60,000 nucleotides of DNA from Bolinopsis microptera (lineage: Eukaryota; Ctenophora; Tentaculata; Lobata; Bolinopsidae). Each line of letters opens with the position of its first letter. Within the stretch, counting starts at the first letter, position 1. The stretch is taken from positions 1,392,028 through 1,452,027 of the forward strand of contig NC_087079.1 of assembly GCF_026151205.1 (NCBI RefSeq), written 5' to 3'. A program made the position numbers and the translations under genes. The notes beneath the pieces are model-generated. The model made no database searches. It worked only from the letters and a program-made list of their open reading frames with translations, and was not told the DNA's origin. Of this stretch, positions 44,412 through 55,801 are shown piece by piece.

Positions 44412-44533
44412 CAAGTCGTCATTATATAGTTGTATCACGGCGTGACTCCCGATGTCGTTTCACTATAAAGTTTCTACGATACATGACAGGGGCCGCGCAC
44501 TCGTGTGCGGCGGGTCATACAACGTATGACAAC
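44412..44533. repeat. Hairpin family, shorter copy
   Basis: Carries GTTGTATCACGGCGTGACTC, GTCGTTTCACTATA, GGGGCCGCGCACTCGTGTGC and the GTCATACAACGTATGAC end, in the same order as the copy nested in mariner B. Confidence 0.75.
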
Positions 44534-46597
44534 TGACAAGTATAAGTAATAGTCATAATAGTTGTATACAAACCATTAACAGGTAATACTGAATATAACT
44601 CGTTAAATATTTGTTTCGAATATTTTACGAAACTGTCCAATATTATAATTTCAAAATCAAAAATTAAAATTAAATAATTTGGTACTATTTAAATATATTA
44701 CAATAATATAACATATAAGTTGTAAATATCATAAATTTACCGGAAAACACATTTTTTTCAAAAAATATTTATGATTTAAATGATAAAAACACTGTACTCA
44801 AACATTTTTGTATTTTATTTGGCAAAACTGACAGTTGTTTATATTTGGCTCACTGAGCCGCGCGCGCTCAGCCTGTCATTCCGCGCCTAATCTCTATTCC
44901 GCCGAATCTTTATTCTGTATTCATATATATGATTAATTTGACGGATGTTACTCGTCTAAATTTCTTCGAAGTAGCGCGCGCCGGGCCAAATCATTAACAA
45001 TGGTCAAATGATTAATATGAACATAAATACAATAGTTTGAGGTGAGAGGTCCCCCTATATAAGTAATATAAAGCAGTTGAATACAAATTAGCCTAATTTA
45101 ACTGCTCAACTCAGCTCAAGGCTCACGGCCCAGTAAATTTAATTTCTATTTATTGTATTATCAATTATACATTCAACATTACACACACTTTAATATAACG
45201 CAACTGTTGTAGCGCGATGCACTACTGGGTCGCGCGCGCATCAAATAATGCTTCTCGCAACTTCGGTAGATCGGCAAGATGCACCACTGTGCCTCACCGA
45301 GCTGCGAAGGATTGACATCGTGAATCAAACGCAACTGTTGAGCCGGGTTCACTTACTAATGCATAACTTACTAATGCATTACTTGATGTTATATATTGCA
45401 TTAATTTGATTAATTCTTGATTGACGATGTAAATCCGTCGAGATCGTTGCTCTGCGAAGCAAAGCAACGATCTACGACGAATGCGAAGCAAGAATGCTAG
45501 TTCGCGCTGCGCGTCGAAGCGGTGAAGTCCTCCAAGATTAATTCACGTTGATTCATGATTGACGATTGTCAATCCGTCGAGATCGTTGCTCCGCGAAGCA
45601 AAGCATGCAACGATCGACGACGAAGCAATAATGCTAGTTCGCGCGGCGCGTCGAATGTCGAAGCGACGAAGTCCTCCAAAATTCACGATGTCAATCCTTC
45701 GCATATCGCCGATGTGCATACGAGATCAGAAGATGCGCGGCGTGGCCCAAGTATAAGTAGTGCATCGCGCTACAATAATTAGTTAGATATGTTTGATGTT
45801 GACAGTTTAGTTGGAATACTTCGCTGCTTCGCAACGCCAGACGCGCCGCGCGAACTGTCATTTTTGTTTCGCATCGAAGATCGTTCACACATCGTTCGGG
45901 AATTGATCGTAGATCGTTCGCAGATCGTTGCTCAATCAAAATAGACAAAAATGTAATCGACTATATATATAACTCTAAAACTCTGGTCACAAGAGTAACT
46001 GCCTAAACGTGCAAAAGTGAAAACAAATAAATAAAATATACTAGCAGTCCTTAATACTCGACTAATAAGTGGTTTGTAGGTTTACAACCTACCAGGACGC
46101 GCGCCGAGTTGGACTCGTCGTATATGGAACAGATATTTTACGAGTATCATCCGTTAACAAAAGCATTGTTTCTTGAACATGTAATGTGATTTCATCAATG
46201 GGATATGGATGTTGGTCATGATCACGAAATTAATATCCTTATTTAGTTAGAGTACTCAGGGATTCGTTGAATAAGAGTGGTGTACCCTTTCACTTCCCAC
46301 AAACTTTATTGTTATGAAGTGGACCGGCTATCAGTTAATGAGTTTCAGCAATATTTTTGTTGTTGTTGTCGATGGTATCTGTTTGCTATTGCAGTACGTT
46401 TTGTCGAAGAGTTAGACCATCTAAATATTTTAGACTACCAACTAGTAAAGAAGAAAAATGTAGTTTATTAAAGTTAGCTATGCAGATATTAGCTCTAAGA
46501 ATAGGACTTAAATTCTACCATGAAAAGATTCCTTTTATGGTTTAAGATATTCTCAGATAAACTTTCTTAATATTTTCACTACATGTGTCAAACTGCA
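44534..46597. other. GC-rich repeat island with direct duplication
   Basis: About 45418-45545 and 45558-45680 are direct copies (GATTGACGAT, CCGTCGAGATCGTTGCT, GAATGCTAGTTCGCGC, GAAGTCCTCCAA). Each holds a GATCGTTGCT...AGCAACGATC-type hairpin. 45205-45330 is the inverse of 38990-39100. An inverse copy of the GATTAGGCGGAATGACAGGC segment is at 44870-44900. No gene recognised. Confidence 0.65.
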
Positions 46598-46780
46598 TAT
46601 AACACACATAACCCCGGCATGCGCAGGGATTATATTTCAATTTTTCCTGCGACGTGCGGGAAAAATGTATAATAATTTCGAGTGCGAAGCACGAGGGATT
46701 ATTATGAAAATAACCCCGACGTGCTTTAGCACGAGGGGTTATTTTAATATAACTTAAGCGTGCCGGTGTTATGTGTTATA
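46598..46780. mobile_element. Foldback MITE with TATAACACACATAAC ends
   Basis: Left end TATAACACACATAACCCCGG and right end TGCCGGTGTTATGTGTTATA are near-perfect inverted repeats, 183 bp apart, with inner hairpins (GTGCGAAGCAC, CGTGCTTTAGCACG). Confidence 0.75.
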
Positions 46781-47298
46781 AACACCTCCGGGTTAGTGCT
46801 AGGACCAACAAATTTGACATTTTACTCTTAATTCTAGCTATATGAGATCAGTATGGAAAATATGAAATGGAATTGGGGACTACCAAATAAATACAACTAA
46901 GGTACTATGACATTTGAAATTGGCGTTTTATCTAAACATTATTCCTCAGTCAGAACGTTGAATGAATATGAATATCGATAAGGGGCGTCGAGTTAAGCCT
47001 GGCAAGCGATAAAAAGTGGAGCTAATAATGATATCGTGTCATGAAGTTCATCAAAGTAGACGACTATAATACATGGCTTATATCAAAACGACAAAATTAA
47101 CCAGACAAAATCAAATGTAACCGTCGAGACAAGTTCTGGAACTGGTCCAATTAATGTAAGAGTTTAAGTAATGTAAGCAGTGTGCTGGAGTTTTGCCAGC
47201 GCCTGCAATTAGACCGATACGTAGATCAAGTGTATTTATAGTTCTTACGTTAAGCCATAGGTCATGTGACATTTTTTACCAATTCGCGTCGTAGTAGT
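46781..47298. other. Intergenic, nothing recognised
   Basis: AT-rich sequence between two MITEs, without coding signal. Confidence 0.4.
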
Positions 47299-47581
47299 CA
47301 GTGGCGTAACGTTGCCTGTTGGCGCCCCTCCTGCCGAAAAGGCGCCCCCTGTTGGCGCCCCCTCCCCTTTTGGTGCCCCTCCCTAAAATTGAACAAATTA
47401 GGTGATTTTAGAGGATACGCCGGTAAAATTTCTAAAAAAGTGTGTATCTAGAGCAAAACGCGCAGTTTTGCTAGTACTTTAGTTTTCGAAATTGTCCCAC
47501 ATTCAAACGACAATTTGGCGCCCCCCTAAGACGGCGCCCCCCTGCACAGCGGGGTCAGCAGGGCCCTTCGTTACGCCACTG
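47299..47581. mobile_element. hAT-type MITE, 283 bp
   Basis: Ends CAGTGGCGTAACG and CGTTACGCCACTG, flanked by the 8-base direct repeat GTAGTAGT (47291-47298, 47582-47589). CAGTGGCG ends with an 8-base duplication are classic hAT features. The C-rich TTGGCGCCCC motif recurs inside. Confidence 0.95.
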
Positions 47582-48057
47582 GTAGTAGTTAGTCACGTGA
47601 TACACGTCATCAAAACACGTGACAGTGCGCGGTTGAAATTCTCATGGAATATCAAAACAAAACAAATCTTGTTGAGCCAAATTAGCGGGGCGGGATTATA
47701 GAAGCTGTGCCGGGGTTATTTATTCAGCGGGAAAAAACTAACAGCAGGAGCCTGGAGTATCAGAATCTATCTAGCGGTTGCCGGGATTATCAGAATCTTA
47801 TTCTAACCCGGAGGGGTTTATAATTATAATACCTTCCGGGAATTATATCCACTAAAAGTCTCTGACACTGAGAGCTGATAATTTGCCGATATATCCCGCA
47901 AGGGAAGCCAAGGTATTATCAGCATAGACCTCAGACTGGCTGGCGGCAAGTTGTAAAACAAATAACACTGGCGTTCTATATATTAGACACTATATTGTAT
48001 CATGCGCACGTATCGGATTACACCCCTTCCAATTCGGAACCGGAAAATATTATAAAA

Positions 48058-48148
48058 TATAATACCTCCACCACTTCGTGCCCGCGCGTTCCCAACAGCA
48101 AGCTGTTGGGAATTATCGCGCTCAGCACTCAGTGGTGGAGGTATTATA
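48058..48148. mobile_element. Small foldback element, 91 bp
   Basis: Perfect 18-base inverted ends TATAATACCTCCACCACT, with an inner CCCAACAGC-AA-GCTGTTGGG hairpin. Lies about 140 bases upstream of gene 2 in its probable promoter region. Confidence 0.8.
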
Positions 48149-48285
48149 GTATTATAAAGAGCTCAAATATTAGCATCTTTTTTCAAAGAAATTTTCAATA
48201 AACAACGAGACATTAAAGGTTTATTGAAGAATTTAACTTTTCGGTTGAACTACAATTTTAAAACATTATCAGTTTTCCCCAGTTC

Positions 48286-51200
48286 ATGCCAAAGGTAAAT
48301 GAAGAAAATGAAAAGGAAGCAGTCAAGAAGAAGGAACTGGGAAATGAAGCTTTTAAAAAACAAATGTTCAATGACGCTTTGGGTCTGTACAAGGAAGCTA
48401 TAGAGCTTGATCCTACAAAAATTTCCTTCTACAACAATGTGGCAGGTGCTTCGATTTTTTATTATTTTTATCAATAAACTGATCTCAAAGTTATTGTGAC
48501 CAAGAATCCACCAATTAAATCTGCACAGAAAATATAAACAGGGCTTTAATATTGTATGATATTTAATTTATTAAATCATGTCATCACTTGAAAGGTACAC
48601 ACATTCCCTTGACTAAATCATGATACTAAATCTAAATTGAGTATGAAAATATCATATTCATAAAATTCCAGCTATATACATCCAGACGAAGCAATACGAT
48701 TCTGCCAAAAAAGTGTGCTTAGAAGCATTGAAGATTGGAGACAAATTTGGTGCAAACATCGAAGAAAAATCTAGGTATAAAAACTTATGTTTTCTATTTC
48801 CTTGCATACATTTTGAATCTTCCAAAATGTCTCTGTTTTAAACAAAGTTATTGACAGAAAAGTTTCTATTTGAATTTCTTCCAAAATTTCTCCTTTTATT
48901 CTGATTATTTTCCAATTACCGCAACAGTAGAATATTTTCAAAATTGTCCTTTCGTTAAAGTTTTCTCCGGATATACCTTGATGGCAACTTGTGTCACTCT
49001 CATCGACCACTCACCACACTGATTGGTCACTGGTCAAAGATTCAGCAAAAACCGCGATATTTCGGTCAAGGATACGGCAAAAAGTTTCTCTTCATAAATC
49101 TTCCAACATCTCTTTTTCTATTCTGAGAATTTCCATTATATTCCTTTTGATGAACACCAAAGTGTTTTCCGGATATTTAGATTCCAGCACCTCGATGGTG
49201 ACTTGAGTCACTCACACTGAACTCAATAATTGAGTAATTGGTCACTCGTAAAAAATTCAGTGGAAACTGTGAAATTCTGGCATTAATAAAGTGTGAATTT
49301 CAGGTGTCTTGCTCGTATTGGAAAGGCATGTCTTGAAATGAGAGATTTGAATGATGCAATATGGAAATATGAGGAAGCACTTTCGGTATTTGATGGAGCC
49401 TCAATTGAGAAGGTGCTGGACCAACTCTTATTCTGCTTACATGACAGTTTGTAGTTTTGTCATTTATCTGACAGATATTGTGTTTCATGCCCCTAATTTT
49501 TCATGATATTAGACTTGAAATTCTTGATTTCCTTCAGATAAAACCAGGGTCTTTCTACAAAGATTTCCAAATAGATGAGACTCTGAAGCTTGCAGCTGTC
49601 AAGAAGAAAGAAATGGGACATGAGGCATTTTCCAGGGAAGAATATGATACGGCACTTTTCTTCTACGATGAGGCAATCCAGATGGATCCGACACAAATGT
49701 CATTTTATAGCAGCAAAGGGGGTGAGTTGACTTGAAAAAGGTCTTTTACATTATATTTGTAACTTGTAAGGATAACAACAACTGATAACCAGTTATTAAT
49801 CTTACTATATATAAAGCGAGACGATATATATATATATATATATCTGTGCCATTTTACTGACACCACGGCATCAACTTTAACGCGAATTTCTGCAAAAACC
49901 GTAAAAGATATACAACTGAAACTTTTTTGACTGGGTCAAATGCTTTAATGGCCTCCAAATCAGCATGAAAAAATAAAAAATTGGCCAAGAAATAGGAGTT
50001 TTAGCGCCCAAAATTTGGTACCCCAAGTGGTGTCAAAAACGCGAATTAAATAGGTAATAATTGTTTTAGTCTCTTGAGTCTTGACACCATTTTAGGGTTA
50101 GACGGGTTCCTGCTAGTTACTTTAATGTTTCTTATACTTATGGTGAATTAAAATTATTGGATTATAATGTGCTGATCATAACAAAATATGTCCACTTTCA
50201 GCTGTTTACTTAAAGAAAAAGGATTATTTGTCAGCCAAGAACATGTGCTCTGAAGCTGTAGAAATTGGAAAAAAGTTAGGGGCTTGCAATAGAGACCTAT
50301 CCAGGTATTGATAAAAATGTAATCTTCAGTACCTCTATAAGTAGTCAGATGTAATTAGGTAATTAAGAGGAGCTCAATAATATATGTGGCCCTGCTCTGC
50401 GCACTTCTTTTTGGTCAAGTTGTCATTTGTGTCAAGCCTACGCCCTACACTGCTACACGTGTGTAATAAATGCAATTTCAAAGATCGCTGGAATGGATTG
50501 GAAAGGCATGCTATGCTATGGGGGATGTTTACAGTGCTGCCAGGAATTACAAAGAAGCACTAATACTGCATATATGACGACAAAAGGTTGCATAAAGAGC
50601 TTGAAAAGGTGCCAGATTAGATAATTATAACCGATAAATCATTAGTAGATTATAAATAAATAAAGTTACATTTTTATGTCGCTTGTATCTCCGGTTGCAT
50701 TATTCAAGTTTGTTTCTAGAAATGGAACCATACGTAGTAAGAAAAAAGCTAATTGGTTTTTCTAAATTATTTTTCTCTATAGATTGATTCGGAAGCTAAA
50801 GAATTGCTCCTTCAAACAGGTAGCTATGAAATTACCTTTATTACACGAAATAATATAAATATAAGCGTAGCATACTGTAGACCTTGAACCTTCCTGACAA
50901 CTTCATCGTAGGGCCTGTTTTGTCTCTTTCATGCTTATCCTATCCCACTTAGCTTTAACTTTATATCAAGCAGAATAATAATGATTTTTATTCAAGCTTT
51001 GAGACTTTAAATAGCTTGAGTAGGTACAGTATCAGATACCAATCGATCAAGATACCCTTCCATTGCAATGCAAAACAATATCACGTTTCTGGATTGGAAA
51101 GCTCTCTGAGTCTGTCTCAGCCAACTTCGTTTTTTAATAACTTTGATATAAAGATAGAATTAGAATGTTACTCCACTTTTCAGATAATCTATCTGTCGAG

Positions 51201-53917
51201 AAGATAGCTGCTGCAGGTGAAATGATTACACGGATTTTCATCGACCGCAAGATGAGATACAAAACAGATTATGAGAGACCTGTTATGTTCCCTCGCGCTC
51301 CACAGCAGACCTTTGTTGATGCCTTTACTGCAGCAGATACTACTAAGAAGTGCTTGGCTCAAAAAGACCGGCAATTTCAATATGAAGCAGAAGTTGATCT
51401 TTATAAGGCACTTGAAAGATTAGAAAGCAAAAGAAAGATCATTGTCTGCACAATTTTAGTTTTTCGGAAGAACAAGCTAGGTTGTATGGGGGTACAAATG
51501 TTTCTCAAGGTGAACACGATTTTGTTGTTATTGTTAGAAACTATGCAGTTATATTGTTTGAAGTTAAATAGCCAAAACAGATTGAGGAGAGAGCTTTTAA
51601 ACGCAACTTAAGTGATTCTAAAAAGCAGCTTGAAAGAGCACACAGACTTTTATCGAACATATGCAATACTGTGGATGTTAAACTGGCTGACTTACGAATT
51701 TTCCGGTTCACAGTCCTTCCTAAAACCGCAAAAAGTGATGTCATCGATTTGCCTTATTATCAGAAATATTTCGTCACTAAGAACAACTCTGTCGATAGCA
51801 TATTGTTCAAAGAGGATGTTGAGAATTTTAGAGTTTGGTGGTTAGAGAACGTTATGTCATGTTTAGTTAAACATAGGATCATATCCAGGCAAAGTGTAGC
51901 CAAGCAGATGCAGCAGCTTGAAGCTATCTTGATCGGACTTTGGTGTATAAGTCAAGATAACAAATGTGATATCGATATCTGCAGTCTTGGATATTGTATC
52001 AACAAAGTCGACAAGGCTATAAAATCTGCGAATATCACTCAAAATAAAGACAACCCAGTCACAGATAGTGTTAAAGTGAGTCCACTTATCTTTAAGACAT
52101 ATTTGGGAGTTGATTGTCTGACACAAGAACAGAAACAGATATTTAAGAATGAGGAATTATGTCAGTTTATAATGGGACCTGCTGGGTCAGGGAAGACCTT
52201 GTTACTTTTAGGAAAAATTGTTAAATTGTACAAGTCTCAAGCCGCAAGCGAGGAGAAAATCAGAGATAAATTATTGTTCATAACAGCAACCATGGATCTT
52301 GATTACCTCAGAGAATTTTTCAGAAAAGTAGGAATGAAAGCCATATTTTCTCATGATTCTGATCGCTGTTCTGTGATTGGAAAATTGGTGTGGAAAATAA
52401 ACCAATCATTTTTTGACGCTTTCAAATGCAGAAGAACTGATGTAGACATCTTTGTGTTACACCAGTTAAGTGTTAAGACAAGGGGTTTTTTTTGGCCAAA
52501 AGATTTTCCGTTTGATAAATATTCACCTGATATCCTTATGGATGTGTTACGTTATAGCAAGGATTATCACATATTCGTGGATGACCTACACTGCATTTGG
52601 GATGAGACATTGTCATCAAAGTTTGGCCGATGGCCGTTTTATCAAAAGGGAGATCATGAGTACGATGAGGATTTTTCCAGAAACATGGTTAGTGATCTTG
52701 TAAATGAGATGAATGAGCGACTTCAAAATAGAGAGCGTCTTTGCTGTTTGTGGTTGGTATATGATCATAGTCAGTTACATTGGGACCCCCAGTTGGCAGT
52801 TATTCAAGTCATAATACAGCAACAAAATTCATTCTGCCAATACGTAAAGGATCTAAAGTCTGCAATTGATAATCAATTCGAAGAAAGTAACACCATATTT
52901 CAATGTCTTTCAAAAAACCTGCGAAATTCTGTCGAGGTCATTAGTGCTATCGAGAGTGTGTGCAGATATCATCATGATTACATGTGCTTGTATCAAAACT
53001 TTCCAATGGGGTATTTTGGGGATTATGCAAAAAGGTTTGAAATTCCAGGACATCATATTCACGGACCAAAACCAGAATTTATAATGATAAAGAGCAGCGA
53101 AAGACAGGAGGAACTCGTTTATTTAACTATTTTGGATGAACTAGAAAAACTGCTTGTCCTTGGCAATAATAATCTAGAGCCAAAAGATGTTGCTATTTTA
53201 TTAAGCTCATGCACCGTTATGAATGAGTTTAGCCATGGCGGACCACCAATCCCTAAAAAACACTGTGATGGGGGAGAATTGTTGCTACCATTGAGAATGG
53301 GCTTGCAATTGAAAGAAAGAAATTTTGATGAGGTGACAATTCTAAGTGCATACGAGAAAGATAATGCTCAAACTTGTGAGTGGAAGGCAGTGATTTATGT
53401 CTTAGATTTAGAGGAATCAGCTGGAATAACTCTATATAATGGTAAAACTCCTAATTTTGAAGGGCCCATATCTGATATCGAGTCATACACTTCACTTTCT
53501 AATGCTGCTTTATTCTACGTCCCATTTACGAGGGCTAGAGTCTATCTTACAGTCATTGGAAAAGTTGGAGGATCTCACCGCTCAAAGGTTGCGAGTCTTA
53601 TCGCTCCAGACATTTCTAATTTGTTGGTAGAAAATGGAGACATTGCGGTCAATTTTAAAGTCAAGGAGATGGAAAAAGAGTATCATAGAATAATGAGGGA
53701 CATTGGATCTATAATACGGGATGGACTTCTCATGGTAAAGAATGAAGAGTATGAATATTTCAAGAAGAAGGAATTTGTTTATCGTGTTGTCGATAACCAA
53801 AGTGAATTAGATAAGAAGCTGAGGGCGGATGATGTATGGTTTAACCCTCCAACTGGCATGGGTTTACACGTGGGATTGGTATTAGAGCCGTTGCGTGGAC
53901 TTCCTCAAGCTCAGTAA
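48286..53917 (+). CDS. TPR - NERD-like nuclease - SF1 helicase fusion (gene 2), with three reading-frame defects
   Basis: Exons: 48286-48445, 48672-48774, 49304-49412, 49538-49721, 50202-50304, 50484-50608, 50783-50819 and 51183-53917; phases agree at each junction. Exons 1-7 encode two STI1/HOP-like TPR blocks (AVKKKELGNEAFKKQ, LARIGKACLEM; then AAVKKKEMGHEAF). Exon 8 opens with a NERD-like region (YEAEVDLYKALERLE, VVIVRNYAVILFEVK, VWWLENVM). It is followed by a helicase: Walker A GPAGSGKT (about 52177), Walker B HIFVDDLH (52569), LVYDHSQ, NLRNSVEV and a motif VI-like FYVPFTRARVYL (53515), resembling UvrD/Schlafen-type SF1 helicases. Defects: a one-base shift near 50570-50576, a one-base loss near 51448, and TAG at 51569-51571 immediately after the E-V-K motif. 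It is therefore a recent pseudogene or mis-sequenced; the helicase half is open for 748 codons. A nucleic-acid-processing, possibly defence, role is inference. Confidence 0.78.
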
Positions 53918-55801
53918 ACATTTCTGATTTTAGTGTTGCCGTTCAAGTATTTCGATCAAACAAATCTGTAATTGTGGATAGCTTGTCATTTTTGTAACGT
54001 GTTTTAATAATTTTGTATGATGTTATTGTAGGGATTAACATTACGTCAGTAGGGATTTTCACGAGAGCCTGGTGATTTTAGATCTGTCTGTTTTCAATAT
54101 CTTAGTTTTCTCACTGGCACAGGTTTACACATGACAATGATCATTGATCCGGGAATTAACTTGTAAACTATAATACCTCAAGGTATTTGAGTAATTTGTG
54201 TCGGGTTGTAATTTGTGGTTGTAATTTTACTTTTAGTAATTTTTAGTAATTTTGATCGAACGATTTTGTAATTTAAATTTGTTTCAATAACTTTGAATAA
54301 CCGTAAATTAAAAATGATTAAGAATTTTTTACAATGTTGTTTTTGTAAGGTTTGAATGATTGTGAATTTTTCCACTTGGTAATTTGTAGAATGAGCGACC
54401 ATGGAATTTCTTAACTGACAAGTATACACCAAGTTTTCAAGATATCATTGGTATATACAGGGGGTATCTCTTCTGTGAGCTACATTTAACATTAATATAT
54501 CTCCTACCTTCTTAAAGTAATTTATTTTGATTCATTTTTGGTTCAAATCAGTATCTGACCAGTGACCACTCCTTAGAGGAGGTGAACCTCTCATGATTTA
54601 TGATTCACCTTTATTCAAATTTCTAGCTAAGTGTTTCATTCGCTTTAACCTGTTTTGTTATTTCGATCCACTGATATCTGGGCTATAAGTCCCAACACGT
54701 TGAGTTGGACTTTTCTATGTGCCAAATTTGAGATATCATTTTGAACACAAGAAAAAATCTTCAAAATAGCGAATTCTGCGGAACGTAGGCAATTATTATC
54801 TCAATTATTATCTCAAGATCCTAACATACGCAATTTTCTTCACACTTTCTAGATAGTAAGGTATACGATAGCCAATTCGTGCGAGTTTGGACGAATTTCT
54901 ATTTCCCAAATTTGAAATATAACTTCAAACACAAGAAAATTTGATATCTCAAATTTTGCACATAAAAAAATCGTTTGAACTTGCTCATATTTTCAGGTAA
55001 ATACTTATCTTACTATCTGGAAAGTTTGAAGGAAATCGCATAGTAGGATCAAGTAATTGTTTGAAAAAGATTGATTTTCGGCGACAGCTTTGTCGAGAGT
55101 CCACAACAATTCATGTCGCGCGCGAAAGACATTCACCAAGCTCTCAGTCGTCCTCGCGCGCGTACCGCCAGCACTTATGCACGCGCGTACGTAGTGAACT
55201 TGTTGTAGAAGTGTGTACCCTGATGGATAGACGACGTGAAACTATTGATTTTAACAGGTGGCAATTGGCATCAAGCTTTTGCCTTGTGGAACTATGATTT
55301 GAGCACTCTTACTAAATACCCTCTACTTTACAGGATAGAATGTTCCAAAATGATCGATGTTCACTCACCTTGGTAGCCTGAATTCACTGTTAATTGGGGT
55401 GTGCTTCTCTTGTGAGTTTTAATTCATTTTTACATATTTTAAAGTTCTCGGCATATACGTTACAAAATTTAACTTTAACTCGAGCGGATTTATATCGTTC
55501 ACTATACTTTTTTATAAAAGTTTTTAAATTCAATCCAATTTTCCGGTAATTGAAATCTTCGTGGAAAAACTTTTATGAACTAAAACAGACCAATATGTCT
55601 CAAAACTCGCCAAACAAGGAATCAAAATTCGAATGGGGAAAATCATGTACAAATAATCAGAACTCAATATTAAAATGCAGTGACAACACATAGAAACAAA
55701 CAAAAACAAAAACAATACACATTTTTACCTAAGAAACATTTCAACTGTGCTACTCCTAGTCCTAAACAATGTACCGATCCGCATTTTACATTCTCAGTTG
55801 A
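53918..55801. other. Intergenic, nothing recognised
   Basis: AT-rich; TAATTTTTAGTAATTTTG-type low complexity at about 54220-54290. A segment (54690-54970) has two related halves with CAAATTTGAGATATCATTTT and CAAATTTGAAATATAACTTC. No exons seen. Confidence 0.5.

Noticed and set aside
51569-51571. In-frame TAG as a recoded (pyrrolysine or readthrough) codon
   Set aside because: A separate frameshift lies 120 bases upstream and another in exon 6, so decay or sequence error is simpler.
51510-51582. A short intron removing the TAG in gene 2 (AAG-GTGAAC to AACAG)
   Set aside because: It would remove the conserved VVIVRNYAVILFEVK core that aligns with gene 1.
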